Shown: one piece after another, positions 56,331-64,000 of the stretch
Layout: each line of letters opens with the position of its first letter
Position numbering within the stretch: position 1 is the first letter of the stretch
Source: Sphingomonas sp. PP-F2F-A104-K0414
GTDB taxonomy: Bacteria; Pseudomonadota; Alphaproteobacteria; Sphingomonadales; Sphingomonadaceae
Assembly: GCF_004340945.1 (NCBI RefSeq)
Contig: NZ_SLYD01000001.1
Location: forward strand, 434,001 to 498,000
DNA: 64,000 nucleotides
Direction of reading: 5' to 3'
Made by a program: the position numbers and the translations under genes
The notes under the pieces: generated by a model
Seen by the model: only the letters and a program-made list of their open reading frames with translations
What the model was told of the DNA's origin: nothing
Databases searched by the model: none

Positions 56331-56419
56331 ACCGTCGTCCCAGCGAAAGCTGGGGTATCCCTGTTGGCGGGCGCTGCGACCCGGAACGGGGAGATCCCAG
56401 CTTTCGCTGGGATGACGGT
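56331..56419. repeat. Second inverted repeat in the same gap
   Basis: Arms of about 28 bases, with core CCCAGCGAAAGCTGGG on the left (56339-56354) and CCCAGCTTTCGCTGGG on the right, separated by about 38 bases and imperfect at the edges. The core differs from the 56159 element, so two repeat families sit side by side. Confidence 0.75.
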
Positions 56420-56465
56420 GGGAGAGACGGTCAGCCGGCGAACGTTGGAATGACGGTGAGGACAA

Positions 56466-57656
56466 TCAGACCCGTCGGCGATCGAGTCCCCACGACAGCG
56501 CCCAGATCGCAAACCCGCCAAGCGCTAGCGCCGTCCCGACCCAGCCGGTCGACGGCAACCCATACCCACCCGCAATCGCCAGCCCGCCAAGCCAAGGCCC
56601 CAGCGCATTGGCGGTATTGAACGCGGAATGGTTGAGCGCTGCCGCCAGAGTCTGCGCCTCCTCAGCAACATCCATCAGCCGGGTCTGTAGGATCGTCGAC
56701 AACCCGCCGCCGCACCCGATCAGCACCACGACCGGCAACATCGCCCAGAGATGCGGCGTCGCCGGCGCGTAGAGCGCGAGCGCCCCTGCCCCGAACAGCA
56801 ACGTGATCCCCGCCGCCGGCATCAGCGCCACGTCCGCCGCCTTTGCGCAGACCAGCGTCCCGATCGTCATCCCCACCCCGAACAGCGCGAACGCGACCGG
56901 CGTGAACGCGGACGACACGCCTGTCACTTCGGTCAGCGTCGAGGCGAGGTAGGTATAGACGCAGAAGATCCCGCCGAAGCCGACCGCGCCGATCGCCAGC
57001 GTGAGCCAGACCTGCCCGTTGCGCAGCGCCGCCAGTTCGCCGAGCGGGCTCGCATCCTTCGCAGGCCGCAGGACCGGCGCGAACTTCAGCAGCATCGCCA
57101 CCGTCACCGCGGCGATGATCGCGACGATCCCGAAGCCCCAGCGCCAGCCGAACCACTGGCCGATGCCGTTCGCCAGCGGCACGCCCGCGATCGTCGCGAT
57201 CGTCAGCCCGAGCATCATCCGCGATACCGCGCGCGACCGCTTCTCGCGCGGCACCATCGACGCCGCGACGAGCGACCCGACGCCGAAATAGGCGCCGTGC
57301 GGCAATCCACTCAGGAACCGGGCCAGCAGCATCAGGTGATAGGTCGGCGCGAGCGCGGACAGCCCGTTTGCGATCCCCAGAAACGTCATCAACCCGATCA
57401 GCAGCACGCGCCGCTCGATCTTCGCCGCCAGCACCGCGATCGTCGGCGCACCGACGACTACGCCGAGCGCATAGGCGCTGATGACATGCCCCGCGGTCGG
57501 CTCGTCGATCCCGAGTCCCCGCGCGAACTGCGGTAGCAGGCTCATCGCGGCGAACTCGGTGGTCCCGATCGCGAAGCCACCCACTGCAAGCGCAAGCAGC
57601 GCCAACCGCGCGTTGACAGGGGAGGTAAACGAGGCGGTTTGGTCGGTATCGATCAT
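56466..57656 (-). CDS. MFS efflux transporter (DHA1, AraJ/YdhP-like)
   Basis: 396 residues, 12 helices. Helix 1 (LALLALAVGGFAIGTTEFAAMSLLPQFA) and motif-rich segments (SAYALGVVVGAPTIAVLAAKIERRVLLIGLM, FLSGLPHGAYFGVGSLVAASM) fit the arabinose-efflux-like DHA1 group. ATG 57656 is used; an earlier in-frame start would add a non-homologous segment. It converges on the MHS transporter across the palindromic repeats. Substrate unknown. Confidence 0.9.
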   Translation of the reverse strand: MIDTDQTASFTSPVNARLALLALAVGGFAIGTTEFAAMSLLPQFARGLGIDEPTAGHVISAYALGVVVGAPTIAVLAAKIERRVLLIGLMTFLGIANGLSALAPTYHLMLLARFLSGLPHGAYFGVGSLVAASMVPREKRSRAVSRMMLGLTIATIAGVPLANGIGQWFGWRWGFGIVAIIAAVTVAMLLKFAPVLRPAKDASPLGELAALRNGQVWLTLAIGAVGFGGIFCVYTYLASTLTEVTGVSSAFTPVAFALFGVGMTIGTLVCAKAADVALMPAAGITLLFGAGALALYAPATPHLWAMLPVVVLIGCGGGLSTILQTRLMDVAEEAQTLAAALNHSAFNTANALGPWLGGLAIAGGYGLPSTGWVGTALALGGFAIWALSWGLDRRRV

Positions 57657-57754
57657 CCGGTTTATTTCGCAGGTGCAGCATAAAGCTTCAACCCGCGGGT
57701 GCCCGAGCAAATATCAGCCGCGCCCAAGCGGGCGTTCGCCGGCAACCCGCCCGA

Positions 57755-59914
57755 TCAGACGGTATCGACGATCGGCGCGGTCATGATCACACGCAGGCCG
57801 GGCATGTTGTCGTCATGCTCGATCGTGCCGGACAGCCCGGCGACGATCGCGTTCATCATCCGGCTGCCGAACCCCTCGCGCGTCCCGACCTTGCCCGACC
57901 CATCGTCGGCGACGATCAGGCGGAGGCGGTTGCGATGCTGTTCGAGCGCGATCAGGATCGGCCCGGGCTGCCCGCCATAGGCATATTTGCTGGCGTTGAT
58001 GACGAGTTCGGTGAGGACCAGCCCGATGTTCACGGCCCGGTCGGTCGGCACCAGAATCGGCGCGAGATCGAGCCGGATCTGCGCCGCCCAGTCCGCGCCG
58101 AGCGAAGTCTTCATGTCGCCCGCCAGCTCCTCGAGATAGCGCGAGAGGTCGACCGACTCGACCTGATCGTCGCGGTAGAGCCGGCGATGCACCAGAGCGA
58201 CCGCGGAAAGCCGTGCCTGCGCCTCGGCGAGATGCTCCTTCACCTTGGCATCGTCGGACGCCTTCGCCTGGAGCGCGAGGAACGCGGCGACCAGCTGGAG
58301 GCTGTTCTGGACGCGGTGATTGACCTCCTTCATCAGGACGTCCTTCTGCGCGATCAGCACGTCCTTGTCGGCGAGCGTGCGCTGCAGGTCGGCGTTGAGC
58401 AGGCGGAGCCGCTGGTTGATATGCGCGTCGTGGAACGCGCGACGCAGGCGGTGCGCGGCCTCGATCTCCTCCAGCGTCCAGCGGCGCGATCGGCCCGACA
58501 CGACCTGAGTCCAGGACTGGAACGAGGTACGCGGAGTCAGCACCGCGGTCGGATCGAGCGACACCGCCTTGTGCGGATTGCCCGCCCATTCGACCTCCTC
58601 GGCCTGTTCGGCGCGGAACCAGAACAGCATCGCGCCATCGTCGATCAACGGCATCGCCAGCACCCCGCTGGCGCAGGCGCGATAGGCGTCCGCACGCGGC
58701 AGCAGCGAGGGGAGCTCGTGCGTCGCCAGCGGCTCGATACCGCTGCGTGCGCAGACCCAGGCGACGAGATCGCGGATCTCGTCATGCGCGGGGCAGACTC
58801 CGTCGGTGTCGACGATTGTTCCCTGCACGAACGCGAACCCGTCGGCGTCGAGCATCCGCCGCAGGTCGTCGCGCAACGTCACGACGATGCTGCGCGGCGC
58901 CGGTTCGGTCGCGAGCTTGGCGACCACCGCGTCCTCGGCGCCGCGCAGCCGCAGCCGTTCGCGGTAGATCTCGGCCTCTTCCTTCGCGCGGATCTGGCGT
59001 GCGAGGCCGCTGGCCAGCGTCGCCGATGCGGCACGGACGTCGGGGCTCAGGCCGCGCGGCGTCGCGTTGTGGCAGGCGATCAGGCCCCAGAGCAGCCCGT
59101 CCTTGACGATCGAGATCGACGCGGAGGCCGCAACCTCCATGTTGGCGAGATAGCGCAGGTGGATCGGCGACACGCTGCGTACCGTCACGTCGCTCAGATC
59201 GAGCGTCTCGAACCCGGCGGGACGCAATACGGCAGGCGCATAATCGATCGTCGGGATCGTCCGCGTCCGGTTGCGGACGTATAGCGCGCGCGCCTGCTTC
59301 GGAATGTCCGATGCCGGGAAATGATGGTTGAGGAAGGTGCCCAGGCCCGTGGCCTTATCCTCCGCCACGACGCGGCCGGCGTCGTCGTCGAGGAAGCGAT
59401 AGATCATCACCCGGTCGAACCCGGTGAGCTGGCGGAACGCGATCGCGGCGCGGTCGCACAGCGTGCTCAGATCGGTCGCGCGCTCGAACATCGTGATCAT
59501 CGGGTTGAGCCGGCCGAGCATCTGCGTCGCGGTCATCGGCGCGGCCTCGACCGGCTCGAGCTCGGCCAGCAGATAGTCGCCGCTGCGGTGGATCGTCACC
59601 TCGAAGCGTTCGGTCGATCCCATCAACGGATCGCCGACCATCCCCCCCGGCCCCACGTCGTCCGCCGGCACGGCCTGCGCCAACACCTGCGCAAGATCGG
59701 CACCGAGCCAATCTGCCGCCAGCCGCCCCTCGATATCACCCGCGCCCGCAACGATCGTCAGCGAGGTCGGATCGGCGACCAGCAACAGGCCGTGCGGCTG
59801 GATCGACCCCGGAATGTGGATCGGCTCGCGGTCGCACGCGGTCAGGTCCAGCCCGCTATCCTGGGTCTGCGCCTGATCGAGCGCAGTAGCGTCTACATCG
59901 TTCTGCGCAGTCAT
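57755..59914 (-). CDS. Bacteriophytochrome light-sensing histidine kinase (HWE/HisKA_2 type)
   Basis: 719 residues from ATG 59914. The N-terminal PAS domain has LTACDREPIHIPGSIQPHG, where the Cys sits at the biliverdin attachment position of bacteriophytochromes. The GAF domain carries GFDRVMIYRFLDDDAGRVVAEDK, HHFPASDIPKQARALYVRNRTRTIPTIDY and VRSVSPIHLRYLANMEVAASASISI (the SPxHxxYLxNM chromophore pocket). A PHY domain follows (FQSWTQVVSGRSRRWTLEEIEAAHRLR tongue and helix). The kinase is of the HWE/HisKA_2 class (LMKEVNHRVQNSLQLVAAFLALQ, TELVINASKYAYGG). It should respond to red/far-red light. No heme oxygenase or cognate regulator is adjacent. Confidence 0.93.
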   Translation of the reverse strand: MTAQNDVDATALDQAQTQDSGLDLTACDREPIHIPGSIQPHGLLLVADPTSLTIVAGAGDIEGRLAADWLGADLAQVLAQAVPADDVGPGGMVGDPLMGSTERFEVTIHRSGDYLLAELEPVEAAPMTATQMLGRLNPMITMFERATDLSTLCDRAAIAFRQLTGFDRVMIYRFLDDDAGRVVAEDKATGLGTFLNHHFPASDIPKQARALYVRNRTRTIPTIDYAPAVLRPAGFETLDLSDVTVRSVSPIHLRYLANMEVAASASISIVKDGLLWGLIACHNATPRGLSPDVRAASATLASGLARQIRAKEEAEIYRERLRLRGAEDAVVAKLATEPAPRSIVVTLRDDLRRMLDADGFAFVQGTIVDTDGVCPAHDEIRDLVAWVCARSGIEPLATHELPSLLPRADAYRACASGVLAMPLIDDGAMLFWFRAEQAEEVEWAGNPHKAVSLDPTAVLTPRTSFQSWTQVVSGRSRRWTLEEIEAAHRLRRAFHDAHINQRLRLLNADLQRTLADKDVLIAQKDVLMKEVNHRVQNSLQLVAAFLALQAKASDDAKVKEHLAEAQARLSAVALVHRRLYRDDQVESVDLSRYLEELAGDMKTSLGADWAAQIRLDLAPILVPTDRAVNIGLVLTELVINASKYAYGGQPGPILIALEQHRNRLRLIVADDGSGKVGTREGFGSRMMNAIVAGLSGTIEHDDNMPGLRVIMTAPIVDTV

Positions 59915-60001
59915 CGGCCAAGGCCCCCTAGTCAGCAAAACCGCTGTGGCGGTCATTGCGGAACAAAGCAAATACCCTCGCAATGGGCCTATTGATCAGG
60001 A

Positions 60002-60970
60002 TCAGGACTGCGGCGCGGACTCGGCATAGCGGCGCGCGATCACGGCGCAGGCGATCAGCTGCAACTGGTGGAACAGCATGACGGGCAGCAGGATCACGCC
60101 GACCTGCGCGGGCGGGAACAGCACGCCCGCCATCGGCACGCCCGATGCAAGGCTCTTCTTCGACCCGCAGAATTGCAGCACGATCGCATCCTCGCGGGGC
60201 AGCTTCATCAGGCGGGCAACGGCAAACGTCAGCCCGAGCACGAAGGCGAGCAGCGCGGCGCACAGCAGTCCGACCAGGATCAGGTCGCCGATCGACAATT
60301 TGGTCCACAGCCCCTCGACCACCGCGGCACCGAACGCGCTGTAGACGACCAGCAGGATCGAGCCGCGATCGACCACGGTCAGCAGGCCCTTGTTGCGCGT
60401 CACCCACGCACCGATCCACGGCCGCAACAGATGCCCGACGACGAACGGCACCAGCAGTTGCAGCACGATCGCCTCGATACTCTCGATCGAGATCCCGCCG
60501 CTGCCCGAAGTGTTCATCAGCAGCGCGACCAGCGCCGGTGTTACGAGAATACCGAGCAGGTTGGAGAACGACGCGCTGCACACCGCCGCCGCGACGTTGC
60601 CGCGGGCGATCGCGGTGAAGGCGATCGACGACTGCACGGTCGAGGGAAGCAGCGTCAGGAACAACAGTCCGGCGGCGAGCGGCCCCGTCACGAACGGCAA
60701 CGCGGTCAGCCCCAGCCCGAACAGCGGGAATGCGACGAAGGTGATGGCGAGCACCGCCAGATGCAGCTTCCAGTTGCGCAGCCCCGACAGAATCGCATCG
60801 CGCGACAGCTTCGCGCCGTGGAGGAAGAACAGCAGGACGATGCCGATATCCGCCGCATAGCCGACGATCGTCGCCATCTCACCGCGTGCCGGCAGCAGGC
60901 TCGCCAGCACGACGGTGCCGAGCAGCATCAGGATGAACGGCTCGAAGACCGCCAAGAACCGCCCGATCAC
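60002..60970 (-). CDS. Bile acid:sodium symporter-like (SBF) transporter
   Basis: 322 residues with about ten helices, including GIVLLFFLHGAKLSRDAILSGLRNWKLHLAVL, LLFLTLLPSTVQSSIAFTAIARGN and FCGSKKSLASGVPMAGVLFP. This is the SBF-like/DUF4137 pattern of bacterial homologues of the human SLC10A7 transporter. It is an inner membrane protein of unknown substrate. It overlaps the adenosine deaminase gene by 4 bases (ATGA), suggesting a linked role, perhaps nucleoside-related, but this is inference. Confidence 0.88.
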   Translation of the reverse strand: MIGRFLAVFEPFILMLLGTVVLASLLPARGEMATIVGYAADIGIVLLFFLHGAKLSRDAILSGLRNWKLHLAVLAITFVAFPLFGLGLTALPFVTGPLAAGLLFLTLLPSTVQSSIAFTAIARGNVAAAVCSASFSNLLGILVTPALVALLMNTSGSGGISIESIEAIVLQLLVPFVVGHLLRPWIGAWVTRNKGLLTVVDRGSILLVVYSAFGAAVVEGLWTKLSIGDLILVGLLCAALLAFVLGLTFAVARLMKLPREDAIVLQFCGSKKSLASGVPMAGVLFPPAQVGVILLPVMLFHQLQLIACAVIARRYAESAPQS

Positions 60971-61977
60971 GGATGCGCCTTCACATAGGCGTCGAGCGTC
61001 GCGAGATGGCCGCTGAGCGCGTCGTCATCCAGGAAACTGCCGAGGAAGCTGTTGCGCGCGAGCGTCACGACCTGCTCGCGCGACAGGGTCTTCGCACGCG
61101 CCGTCTGGCGGAAATTCTCGCCGATATAGCCACCGAAATAGGCCGGATCGTCCGAATGGATCGTCGCGCGCAGGCCGAGATCGAGCATCCGGTCGATCGG
61201 ATGGTTCTCCAGCTTGTCGACGTTGCGCAGCGCGACGTTCGACAGCGGGCACACGGTCAGCGTCATCGCGTCGCGTGCGAGGCGAGCGACCAGCGCCGGA
61301 TCTTCCAGCGCGCGATTGCCGTGGTCGATGCGGTCGACTTGGAGGATGTCGAGCGCCTCGTGGATATAGGCGGGGGGGCCCTCCTCGCCGGCATGCGCGC
61401 ACAGCATCAGCCCGGCGTCCGCCGACGCCCCGAACACGCGTGCGAACTTCGACGGCGGATGGCCGACCTCGGACGAATCGAGCCCGACGCCGATGAACTG
61501 GTCGAGCCACGGCTCGGCCTGCGCGAACGTCTTGAACGCGTCCTCCTCGTCGAGATGGCGCAGGAAGCTCATGATGAGGCCGACCGACATGCCGTGCTTG
61601 GCCTGTGCCTCGTCGATCCCCGCGAACAGACCGCGCGCGACGACATCGAACGGAATGCCGCGATGCGTGTGCGTCTGCGGATCGAAGAAGATCTCGGCAT
61701 GCACGACGCCGTCCTGCGCGACGCGGTCGAAATAGGCGACCGCCAGATCGCGGAAATCCTCTTCGGTCTGGAGCACCGCAGCGCCCGCATAATAGATGTC
61801 GAGGAAGGTCTGGAGATTGGTGAAGCTGTAGGCTGCGCGGACGTCCTCGACGCTCTTGAACGGGATCGCGACCTTGTTGCGCTCGGCCAGTGCGAACATG
61901 AGTTCGGGTTCCAGGCTGCCCTCGATATGGAGGTGGAGTTCGGCCTTTGGCAGGTTCGTGATGAAGTCGTCTGTCAT
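60967..61977 (-). CDS. add: Adenosine/adenine deaminase
   Basis: 336 residues from ATG 61977 (MTDDFITNLPKAELHLHIEGSLEPE). Metal and substrate residues are visible: the HLHIEG zinc His pair, FFDPQTHTHRG, CAHAGEEGPPAYIHEAL, the catalytic Glu region, RIDHGNRALEDP, CPLSNVALRN and the late ligand Asp in IHSDDPAYFGGY. The enzyme hydrolyses adenosine or adenine to inosine or hypoxanthine plus ammonia. Short insertions fit the adenine deaminase (Aah1/add type II) subgroup, so the base rather than the nucleoside may be the substrate. First gene of the pair with the SBF transporter. Confidence 0.92.
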   Translation of the reverse strand: MTDDFITNLPKAELHLHIEGSLEPELMFALAERNKVAIPFKSVEDVRAAYSFTNLQTFLDIYYAGAAVLQTEEDFRDLAVAYFDRVAQDGVVHAEIFFDPQTHTHRGIPFDVVARGLFAGIDEAQAKHGMSVGLIMSFLRHLDEEDAFKTFAQAEPWLDQFIGVGLDSSEVGHPPSKFARVFGASADAGLMLCAHAGEEGPPAYIHEALDILQVDRIDHGNRALEDPALVARLARDAMTLTVCPLSNVALRNVDKLENHPIDRMLDLGLRATIHSDDPAYFGGYIGENFRQTARAKTLSREQVVTLARNSFLGSFLDDDALSGHLATLDAYVKAHP

Positions 61978-62110
61978 GATCCGTCCTGTCGCTTGGGTCG
62001 CGTCGGCTGCAACCATTCCGCCCGCCGCGCACTACCGCAAGTGCGAAAGCCGTTGCATGACAATCCTGTCACGTTACCGAGCGCGTAAACCTACGCTAAG
62101 GACACCATCG

Positions 62111-63046
62111 ATGCCCACAGGACTGGTCGCACTGCTCGACGACATCGCCGGGATCACCAAGCTCGCTGCCGCCAGCCTGGACGATATCGCCGCGACCACC
62201 GGCAAGGCGGGCAGCAAGGCGATCGGCGTGGTGGTCGACGATGCCGCCGTCACGCCGCGCTACATGGTCGGGTTCGAGCCGAAGCGCGAACTGCCGATGA
62301 TCTGGAAGATCGCGCTTGGGTCGTTCCGCAACAAGCTGGTCTTCATCCTGCCCGCCGCGCTCGCGCTGAGCGCATTCGCGCCGTGGCTGCTGACGCCGTT
62401 GCTGATGCTCGGCGGTACGTATCTGTGCTTCGAGGGCGCGGAGAAGATCCTCGAGGCGTTCGGCGGCGGGCATGCCGAGGAGGTCGTCGAGGCGCCGGTC
62501 GATGCGGCGACGCTCGAAGCGCAGAAGGTCTCGGGCGCGATCCGCACCGATTTCATCCTGTCGGCTGAGATCATGGTGATCGCGCTGTCCGACGTCGCGA
62601 CCAAGCCGATCTGGGAGCAGGCGATCGTCCTGGCGCTGGTCGGGATCGTCATCACCATCGGAGTCTACGGCGTGGTCGCGCTGATCGTGAAGATGGACGA
62701 TATCGGCCTGCATCTGGCGCAGCGCAGCAGCGCGGCGGTGCAGGCGATCGGCCGCGGGCTGGTGAAGGGCATGCCGCTGGTGATGTCGGCGCTGTCGGTG
62801 ATCGGCACGGCAGCAATGGTATGGGTCGGCGGCCAGATCATCGTCCACGGGATCGAGGAGTTCGGGTTCACGACGCTCCCGCACTGGATCCACGACACCG
62901 CGGAGGCTGCTTCGCATGCAGTGCCGTTCGCCAAGGGCCCCGTGAACTGGGCGATGAACGCGTTCTTCTCGGGGATCGTCGGACTGATCCTGGGTGGTGC
63001 GATCGCGCTGGGTCTGCATGCGGTGAAAAAGCCCAAGGCACACTGA
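62111..63046 (+). CDS. DUF808 (YedI-like) membrane protein
   Basis: 311 residues with several membrane helices. It begins MPTGLVALLDDIAGITKLAAASLDDIA and has KAIGVVVDDAAVTPRYMVGF, RELPMIWKIALGSFRNKLV and LMLGGTYLCFEGAEKILEAF, the DUF808 family pattern. Function is unknown. ATG 62111 is chosen; the gene is alone and diverges from add. Confidence 0.9.
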   Translation: MPTGLVALLDDIAGITKLAAASLDDIAATTGKAGSKAIGVVVDDAAVTPRYMVGFEPKRELPMIWKIALGSFRNKLVFILPAALALSAFAPWLLTPLLMLGGTYLCFEGAEKILEAFGGGHAEEVVEAPVDAATLEAQKVSGAIRTDFILSAEIMVIALSDVATKPIWEQAIVLALVGIVITIGVYGVVALIVKMDDIGLHLAQRSSAAVQAIGRGLVKGMPLVMSALSVIGTAAMVWVGGQIIVHGIEEFGFTTLPHWIHDTAEAASHAVPFAKGPVNWAMNAFFSGIVGLILGGAIALGLHAVKKPKAH

Positions 63047-63178
63047 AGGACGGAGTGCCGATCGCTGCGGACCGTGTCGTGATGGGGCGCACCTTCCCAT
63101 CTCGGTAAAGGACTGGACGGCTGCCCTTTATCGCGATTACACCTCGTGTCATCGTCTCTCAGCCGGAAGGCCCTTCCT

Positions 63179-64000
63179 TTGATCCGCAAGCTTCTCGTCG
63201 CATCCCTGCTCGCGTCCGCTGTTCCTGCGGTGGCGCAGGTTCCCGCCGGCAATACTGCGCCACAGCCGGTACCGTTCGTCGACACGATCCCCGACGCGGT
63301 CGACACGCCCTATCCGGGCACGCTGCTGCTCGACGTCGATGCGACCGATACCGAGCGCGGCATCTTCCGCGTCAAGCAGACGATCCCGGTCGCCAAGTCC
63401 GGCCCGATGGCGCTGCTCTACCCGAAGTGGCTGCCCGGCGCGCATTCCCCACGCGGCGAGATCGAGAAGCTCGCCGGTCTCGTGATCCGTGCGAACGGCA
63501 AGATCCTCCCCTGGACGCGCGATCCCGTCGACGTGTTCGCGTTCCATATCGACGTGCCGACTGGCGCGAAGTCGGTGGTGGCCGAGTTCCAGTTCATCTC
63601 CGCGACCAAGGGCGACCAGGGCCGCGTGGTGATGACCCCGACGATGATCAGCCTCGAGCCGAATCTCGTCAGCCTCTATCCGGCCGGCTATTTCACGCGC
63701 CAGATCCCGATCAAGATGACCGTCACCTACCCGACCGGCTGGACCGCGGCGGGCGCAGTGCCGGCGAAGGTGTCGGGGTCGACCTACAGCTACGACACGA
63801 CCAACTACGAGATCCTCGTCGATTCGCCGACGCTGGCGGGCAAATACGGCAAGGTCTGGCCGCTCTCCCCCCGCGTCGACCTCAACGTATTCGCGGATAG
63901 CCCCGACCAGCTCGCCGCCAAGCCCGAGCAGATCGATGCGCACAAGCGCCTCGTCGACCAGGCGGTGAAGACGTTCGGCGCGCAGCATTACGATCATTAC
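63179..64000 (+). CDS. M61-family (glycyl aminopeptidase-like) metallopeptidase, N-terminal part
   Basis: The first 274 codons are present, then the window ends. The start is TTG 63179 behind GGAAGG; this puts the signal peptide MIRKLLVASLLASAVPAVAQ at the N-terminus. The following beta-rich domain (FRVKQTIPVAKSGPMALLYPKWLPGAHSPRGEIEKLAGLVIRANGKILPWTRDPVDVFAFHIDVP) matches the N-terminal domain of M61 peptidases, which carry the HExxH zinc site further downstream, outside this window. Expected in the periplasm. Confidence 0.88.
   Translation, partial: MIRKLLVASLLASAVPAVAQVPAGNTAPQPVPFVDTIPDAVDTPYPGTLLLDVDATDTERGIFRVKQTIPVAKSGPMALLYPKWLPGAHSPRGEIEKLAGLVIRANGKILPWTRDPVDVFAFHIDVPTGAKSVVAEFQFISATKGDQGRVVMTPTMISLEPNLVSLYPAGYFTRQIPIKMTVTYPTGWTAAGAVPAKVSGSTYSYDTTNYEILVDSPTLAGKYGKVWPLSPRVDLNVFADSPDQLAAKPEQIDAHKRLVDQAVKTFGAQHYDHY

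Noticed and set aside
57815..59284. 489-codon rightward open frame over the phytochrome gene
   Set aside because: Antisense shadow of a clearly conserved kinase.

Overview
The window is chromosomal DNA from a GC-rich alphaproteobacterium, most probably a Sphingomonas-type sphingomonad. The basis is protein style and gene content: a cyoABCD quinol oxidase run continuing into SURF1 and a RegB/RegA (ActS/ActR) pair, many PAS/GAF hybrid histidine kinases, a bacteriophytochrome kinase, and the DUF3489-DUF2924-serine recombinase trio. No 16S gene is present, so the genus is inference.

Layout. 1-9.7 kb is a decayed zone: hydantoinase hyuB (runs off the left edge), a frameshifted hyuA, an aldehyde dehydrogenase with a nonsense codon that is cut off at its 3' end and abuts a 3'-truncated tssF, a stretch with no intact gene, a truncated tssC, then intact tssB and tssA. 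hcp and tssE are not recognisable, so the type VI secretion locus is a wreck. 9.7-28.5 kb is mostly ordinary metabolism and signalling: a sulfite-oxidase-like molybdoenzyme with its flavin reductase, an SDR, a two-hydrolase fusion, two hybrid kinases, a TetR/Old Yellow Enzyme pair, an M28 peptidase, a membrane-anchored HTH protein with a duplicated outer domain, and a large DUF3857/transglutaminase-like protein.

28.5-43 kb is the accessory region. It holds a cysS 5' fragment, a lipoprotein, the last 28 codons of rpsI with its terminator, and a six-gene redox cassette (TetR, two oxidoreductases, SnoaL-like, NmrA-like, HxlR) bracketed by two 150-bp ungapped direct repeats (about 81% identical). 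A Nudix-like/exonuclease chimera follows. Then comes a translationally coupled DUF3489-DUF2924-large serine recombinase operon beside a restriction-modification-like module (small Xre regulator, Mrr-type nuclease, DUF5681 protein, ParB-fused DNA methyltransferase). The island ends next to a tRNA-Ser(GGA) gene.

43-64 kb returns to core genes: a cyclophilin, pirin and flavin reductase, a DODA-type dioxygenase, a SplB-like radical SAM protein, RegA/RegB, SURF1 and cyoDCBA, two MFS transporters, a bacteriophytochrome kinase, an SBF-type transporter with adenosine deaminase, DUF808, and the start of an M61 peptidase. Palindromic REP/MITE-like repeats sit in several gaps. A GGACAA...TTGTCC dyad lies in front of both cyoA and the response regulator gene.

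The main theme of the left two thirds is repeated illegitimate recombination: gene fragments joined end to end, core-gene scraps, and repeat-flanked cargo. The best candidate for a poorly described system is the recombinase operon with its neighbouring restriction/methylation module.
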